From NCBI GenBank assembly GCA_937921525.1, contig CAKZUM010000397.1, positions 1-26,492 on the forward strand: a DNA stretch of 26,492 nucleotides. The letters are read 5' to 3'. The position numbers and the translations under genes are program-made. Origin of the DNA: an uncultured Saprospiraceae bacterium. Its GTDB lineage: Bacteria; Bacteroidota; Bacteroidia; Chitinophagales; Saprospiraceae. How positions within the stretch are numbered: the stretch's first letter is position 1; each line of letters opens with the position of its first letter. The notes under the pieces were generated by a model. That model saw only the letters and a list, made by a program, of their open reading frames with translations. It ran no database searches and was not told the DNA's origin. Shown piece after piece: positions 22,843 to 26,492 of this stretch.

Positions 22843-25086
22843 CTATATATTCAACCAATAATTAATTTTCAATACCAAAGCTCTATTCTTTGGCCCCCAC
22901 TGCTCAATCGCATAATTATCTGTGTAAACAAGGAAAATATCCGATAAAGGTTGGAATCGCCATTGAATTCGGCTATTGATATTAAAATTATCTCTTTGCG
23001 TATTGTATTGTAAAAAAGTAGTCCAGAAAAGATCTCGATTAAAACTAAACTCAAATTGTGGCCCGATTAATAATAAAGTGGTGTTTCCAATATTCTCGTC
23101 AAAAGTTAATTCATTCGCCTCGAATGCAACCCCAAAGTTGCCCCATGGTTGGCGTCTATAATTTATTTCTGCATTGATACTTTTTCGCTTGCCACTATAG
23201 AAGCCCCCTACACTACCACCTAAAGAATAGTTAAATACTTTTCGGACATCTGATCGATAGTTCACTTCCATTGATCTCCAAGTGTAGCCCTTCGCAGCTA
23301 ATGGATTTTCGGTAAAAATAAATGGATATAACAACTTCCGATAGGTACGTCTTAGTTGAGCAGATACTCGACTAGTATTCGCAAATGCAACCCTATAGCT
23401 ACCAGTAAGACTATAATTAAAATTTGTGTTTTCTGACCGTTCCCAATCTCCAACATTAAATATGCTAAAGGTATGCGTATTGATCTTTTCGTTTTTAGCA
23501 TAAATCGTATAACTCAAATTTGAAAACAAGTGATCATAGCCTATTTGGTGTACTACATCTTCGACCGCATCGTATTGATTCAATTGTTGGATAAAACCCA
23601 TGTCATCGGAGTAGTTTTTACCGATACCAGATACGTTGGTATAAAATCGAAAGTTATCATTTCCAAATTGGGCGATCGCATGATAATACCCGTTTTTATC
23701 GCTTACCCCTTCACTAGTTGATAGGCTATACCCTAATGCAAATCTATCGTAGCCATCTTTTGACTTGTAGTCAAATTCTAATCCCATATTTCTAGTATAA
23801 TCATCTGCATCATATTCTCCATTGGTATGGCCTATACGATTATGAAAAAATCCTTTGACCACCGACCTGCCAAAAATTCTATGATTAACCGCTAATGCGC
23901 TATAGTTATTTCCTGGTTCTGCATCAGCCGACTTGGTCTGAAGGTTCATCAATCCAATACGGGTATCTTTGGTCAAGTTACCAGTAATACGTGCCCCATA
24001 ACTAATAGGTATAGAAGAGCCATCATCTCGTAATCCCATTTTTCTAGAAAAGAAAGGCCGCATAGGTGGGATTCCAAAATCCGAAAAAATATCGCTGTTT
24101 TCTACGAAGAAAATACGTTGCTCTGGAAATCGAATATTAACGGTAGTCAAGTTAGTGACCTGCCGATCTACATCTACTTGAGAAAAATCTGGATTTATTG
24201 TCACATCCAAATTAAGGCTGCTCGTCAATGCAATTTTGGCATCTAAACCAGCATCAAAATTATTTTCAACTGGTGTGCCTTCTTGAACATCTTTGAAGGT
24301 AGAGGCAATGGCATATGGAATGACGGCAATATTACTTTTTGTTTTTCTAGGTGCTTCATCCCATACCAAAGAAGCATTGTATCCTAAATCTGGACCAAAA
24401 ATTTGTAGAGGCACAGGCGTCCATGCGTGAAAACTATTGGTAGAAGATACGCCTCTATTAAATTGAACGCCCCACACTTTGCTATCCCCATATCTAAGTG
24501 ATTTGAATGGGATAGCCATTTCAACTACAAAATAAGAACCGTACTTTTTAGTCTCACATTGCCATTTATTATTCCAAGCCGTATTGAATCCATTACTCCC
24601 GCCTCCACTTCTGGTACCCAAATCCCCCGAAAGTTGATTATCGTATTGTACCCCTGCTGAATTCGTGGCAAATCCAAAGCCTGTCGTCCGCTCATTACCG
24701 GGATCAAAAGATACCATAAATACTTCTCCGCCCCAAAAGGAATTGCCGTCTCGCTTAAGGGATGGCACCAAATAGGGTTCTGCACCGTGACAAATAGCAG
24801 CTACATATATATTACGATCATCATAAGTCACCATGACCTCTGTTTGATCTCTTTCTTCGACTTGTTTTTCAGCTACTGGTGTGATGTAAAAGAAATTGGT
24901 CGCTTTTTGGGCTTCTTGCCAGACTGCTTCGTCTAAAGTACCATCCACTTTGACGGTGTGCGTGGTTCTTTTGATTTTATACTGATAATCTGTTCGAAAA
25001 GCAGTACCATCTTGTTGGGCTGTTATCGTGCTGGAAAACACCAGAAAGCAAAGAATGACAACGGTAGAGATATTTAATTTATACAT
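22843..25086 (-). CDS. DUF5916 outer-membrane protein with CBM9-like N-terminal domain
   Basis: The ATG at 25086 gives a signal peptide (MYKLNISTVVILCFLVFSS, cleaved after TITAQ) and 747 aa; the frame extends to 25134 without improving the signal. A carbohydrate-binding family 9-like domain follows (about 38-225): VKVDGTLDEAVWQEAQ, VTYDDRNIYVAAICHG and VVEMAIPFKSLRYG. The DUF5916 signature is FPEQRIFFVENSDIFSDFGI (about 318-337). The rest (about 340-747) alternates hydrophobic and polar residues and ends RALVLKINYWLNI, as in outer-membrane beta-barrels. DUF5916 proteins are common in Bacteroidota; their substrate is unknown to me. It is divergent from the hydrolase gene; a -7 box (25104-25111) and a palindrome (25158-25220) lie between. 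Confidence 0.9.
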   Translation of the reverse strand: MYKLNISTVVILCFLVFSSTITAQQDGTAFRTDYQYKIKRTTHTVKVDGTLDEAVWQEAQKATNFFYITPVAEKQVEERDQTEVMVTYDDRNIYVAAICHGAEPYLVPSLKRDGNSFWGGEVFMVSFDPGNERTTGFGFATNSAGVQYDNQLSGDLGTRSGGGSNGFNTAWNNKWQCETKKYGSYFVVEMAIPFKSLRYGDSKVWGVQFNRGVSSTNSFHAWTPVPLQIFGPDLGYNASLVWDEAPRKTKSNIAVIPYAIASTFKDVQEGTPVENNFDAGLDAKIALTSSLNLDVTINPDFSQVDVDRQVTNLTTVNIRFPEQRIFFVENSDIFSDFGIPPMRPFFSRKMGLRDDGSSIPISYGARITGNLTKDTRIGLMNLQTKSADAEPGNNYSALAVNHRIFGRSVVKGFFHNRIGHTNGEYDADDYTRNMGLEFDYKSKDGYDRFALGYSLSTSEGVSDKNGYYHAIAQFGNDNFRFYTNVSGIGKNYSDDMGFIQQLNQYDAVEDVVHQIGYDHLFSNLSYTIYAKNEKINTHTFSIFNVGDWERSENTNFNYSLTGSYRVAFANTSRVSAQLRRTYRKLLYPFIFTENPLAAKGYTWRSMEVNYRSDVRKVFNYSLGGSVGGFYSGKRKSINAEINYRRQPWGNFGVAFEANELTFDENIGNTTLLLIGPQFEFSFNRDLFWTTFLQYNTQRDNFNINSRIQWRFQPLSDIFLVYTDNYAIEQWGPKNRALVLKINYWLNI

Positions 25087-25103
25087 ATTCTTATTTGAGT
25101 CTG

Positions 25104-25111
25104 CAAATATA
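25104..25111 (-). promoter_or_regulatory. Bacteroidota -7 box for the DUF5916 gene
   Basis: On the minus strand it reads TATATTTG, a full TAnnTTTG match, 18 bp upstream of the ATG. A TTTG at 25126-25129 is only 14 bp further up, shorter than the usual 19-21 bp, so the -33 box is uncertain. Confidence 0.45.
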
Positions 25112-25157
25112 CGTTGATACGCTTTCAAAATCATGCCTTTTTATAAGAAAGCAGGTA

Positions 25158-25220
25158 AGAGTATGTCTAAGAGTTTGTCTAAATTTCTACTTCCTGATAA
25201 ACAAATTTTAGACATACTCT
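25158..25220. repeat. Inverted repeat between divergent genes
   Basis: Arms 25158-25170 (AGAGTATGTCTAA) and 25208-25220 pair perfectly over 13 bp. The pairing continues imperfectly inward to about 22 bp, because TTTGTCTAAATTT on the left meets AAACAAATTT on the right. It lies upstream of both the DUF5916 gene and the hydrolase gene. It may be a regulatory site or a member of the intergenic hairpin set. Confidence 0.65.
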
Positions 25221-25275
25221 GAAGTTGTTTAAGAAAAAAGAACATTTGGCTAGGGCCGATTGTATTTTTACTAAC

Positions 25276-25283
25276 TATCTTTG
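25276..25283 (+). promoter_or_regulatory. Bacteroidota -7 box for the hydrolase gene
   Basis: TATCTTTG matches TAnnTTTG and lies 26 bp upstream of the ATG. The nearest TTTG (25245-25248) is 27 bp away, longer than usual, so the -33 box is uncertain. Confidence 0.4.
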
Positions 25284-25309
25284 GAGGGTGATAATAGAAT
25301 ATTTTTTTT

Positions 25310-26200
25310 ATGCTGAAAGAAGAACTAGTTTTAATCAATACAGAGGATAGAGAGCAAATTGCACTATGGAAAATTCAATCAACAGACCAACAGAATAATT
25401 CAAATGTGTTTTTAACACATGGCACTTTTTCCGACAAAAGAATATGCTTAGGTATTGCTAAATATCTAGCTAAAATAGGTTACACTTGTTGGATCATGGA
25501 ATGGCGAAATCATGGGACTAGTCCGAGTACTACGAATAAATTTAACTTTGAAACAATTGGTTTATTTGATATAAAAGCCGCTTTTCAATATCTTCATCAT
25601 ACCTTAAATATTAGTAACCTACATTGCATTACCCATAGTGGCGGAGGCATTTGTCTGACTATGTTTTTAATTAAAAATCCTTCTTATAAAAACTGTATCA
25701 ATAGTATCTCCTTTTTTGGATGCCAAGCATTTGGGGCTGCAAAATCAAGTATCTCTTATATCAGCTTAATAGTCAGCAAGTCAATAATAAAATTATTTGG
25801 CGTCTTTCCAGCTAGTAAAAATGGACGCCCTCATGATGAGACCTACTATACCATGAAACAATGGTATGATTGGAATATTTATAAAGAATTTAAGGGAAGT
25901 GATGGGTATGATTATTTGTCTAAAATGAAGACTATTAAGATACCCATTCTGTCGGTCTGTGCAAAGGGAGATCATTATGTTGCCCCCAAAGTAGGCTGTC
26001 AATCATTCCTTGATGCTTTTAAAAATCCTTTGAATAAATTAGTGTATTGCTCAAAAGAAGATGGGTATATAGAAGACTATGACCATGGTCGCATTTTGTT
26101 ATCTTCTAGTGCAGCGCAGGAGATTTGGCCTGTTGTTAGGGAATGGATAGAGCGGTATGGAGATAGCCAGTGGCCAGCGTCCCCAAATCTTAAATCATAA
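25310..26200 (+). CDS. Alpha/beta-hydrolase fold protein
   Basis: The product is 296 aa without signal peptide, so it is cytoplasmic. The fold landmarks are in order: the oxyanion segment VFLTHGTFSDKR (33-44), WIMEWRNHGTS (61-71), and the nucleophile elbow CITHSGGG (106-113, Ser110). The acid Asp221 in CAKGDHYVAP and the base His259 in DYDHGRILL complete the Ser-Asp-His triad. The lid region (about 140-205) holds a hydrophobic helix, ISYISLIVSKSIIKLFGVFP. The WRNHGTSP motif and overall length resemble lipase or esterase-like hydrolases; the substrate cannot be read from sequence. A run of T precedes the start. It is divergent from DUF5916. Confidence 0.85.
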   Translation: MLKEELVLINTEDREQIALWKIQSTDQQNNSNVFLTHGTFSDKRICLGIAKYLAKIGYTCWIMEWRNHGTSPSTTNKFNFETIGLFDIKAAFQYLHHTLNISNLHCITHSGGGICLTMFLIKNPSYKNCINSISFFGCQAFGAAKSSISYISLIVSKSIIKLFGVFPASKNGRPHDETYYTMKQWYDWNIYKEFKGSDGYDYLSKMKTIKIPILSVCAKGDHYVAPKVGCQSFLDAFKNPLNKLVYCSKEDGYIEDYDHGRILLSSSAAQEIWPVVREWIERYGDSQWPASPNLKS

Positions 26201-26208
26201 ATTTTACA

Positions 26209-26311
26209 CCTGCCTGCCAAGGCACGCAGGCAGGTCATACATCATAAATCTGTCTAAGTTTGCCTAGCTTGTAAAGCTGCCCGTTCCATTCAGTCAGATT
26301 TATGATGTATG
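26209..26311. repeat. Composite inverted-repeat element at the hydrolase 3' side
   Basis: CCTGCCTGC (26209-26217) pairs with GCAGGCAGG (26226-26234) and has an inner TGCC/GGCA stem. It is directly followed by a second hairpin whose arms 26236-26252 and 26295-26311 match perfectly over 17 bp. That hairpin encloses a small AGCTT/AAGCT stem (26266-26278). After the right arm the word ATGATGTATGA repeats to 26333 and ends in a T-run (26334-26339), so it could also end transcription of the hydrolase gene. Confidence 0.8.
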
Positions 26312-26347
26312 ATGTATGAAATATGATGTATGATTTTTTCTACAGAA

Positions 26348-26492
26348 TTAAGCCTTCTCCTCCACCCGACCATCCACATGCTTCGCAAATCGTCCCTGTG
26401 ATCGGTCATGCGTAGGTGCCATACTATCCCAAGGCCACCCACCAAACTGAGTACGTCTATATTCTGCAAACGCCGCCTGTATCTCTTCTTGA
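26348..26492 (-). CDS. C-terminal end of a pirin-family protein (partial)
   Basis: This is the minus-strand frame running off the right edge, with stop at 26348-26350 and 48 codons including the stop. The protein ends EEIQAAFAEYRRTQFGGWPW, then DSMAPTHDRSQGRFAKHVDG, then RVEEKA. The EEIxxAFxxYRxxxFGGWPW pattern and the DRSxGRFAKHxDG end are characteristic of one Bacteroidota branch of pirins, the bicupin proteins that include quercetin 2,3-dioxygenases. The metal-binding N-terminal cupin lies outside the window, so activity cannot be judged. It converges with the hydrolase gene across the 26209 repeat element. Confidence 0.8.
   Translation of the reverse strand, partial: QEEIQAAFAEYRRTQFGGWPWDSMAPTHDRSQGRFAKHVDGRVEEKA

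Overview
The window looks like a chromosomal stretch of an AT-rich Bacteroidota bacterium. The protein content points to the Saprospiria (Lewinella/Saprospira-like), but that placement is inference. The evidence is surface proteins with type A and type B type IX secretion (T9SS) sorting domains, SprB-like and PKD-type repeats, dockerin-like repeats on a protease, a DUF5916 outer-membrane protein, and Bacteroidota-type promoters (TTTG-N20-TAnnTTTG). No transposase, integrase, phage gene, CRISPR array, rRNA or tRNA was seen.

Layout. The left edge holds the last codons of a probable yidC. Next comes a PPOX-type flavoprotein (399-1028). A run of surface or export genes follows: a secreted trypsin-like protease with dockerin-like repeats, a MATE efflux pump, a small convergent membrane protein, and three large extracellular proteins (5304-7229, 7447-10296 and 10351-12129 on the minus strand). 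The middle (12781-15498) holds a DUF5691 protein followed by a MoxR-like AAA+ ATPase. This pair normally belongs to a larger conserved cluster with SWIM, DUF5682 and VWA proteins, which is not complete here. A PpiD-like periplasmic folding factor (15983-18085) ends at a strong terminator. The right part is mostly on the minus strand: a lipoprotein quinohemoprotein alcohol dehydrogenase, a TetR regulator with a likely self-operator, a beta-carbonic anhydrase and a DUF5916 protein. An alpha/beta hydrolase then reads rightward, and the window closes with the 3' end of a pirin-family gene on the minus strand.

The genes are mostly recognisable families. The unusual content lies between them. Most of the longer intergenic gaps carry inverted repeats, and few of these look like ordinary terminators. 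There are three kinds. (1) Long imperfect hairpins have arms built from short low-complexity words; three copies share one word and similar inner sequence (1033, 14310, 15831), and others use different words (7262, 15504, 18703, 26209). (2) Compact palindromes with 3-nt loops include two sharing a 24-nt core (5089 and 12620) and a covarying pair (18163 and 18252). (3) One three-level nested palindrome lies at 5039-5169. In the compact or long perfect-type hairpins, all seven departures from Watson-Crick pairing are G-U compatible on the plus strand, which hints at an RNA-level role.

All calls come from reading the sequence and from recalled family knowledge. No database search was run.
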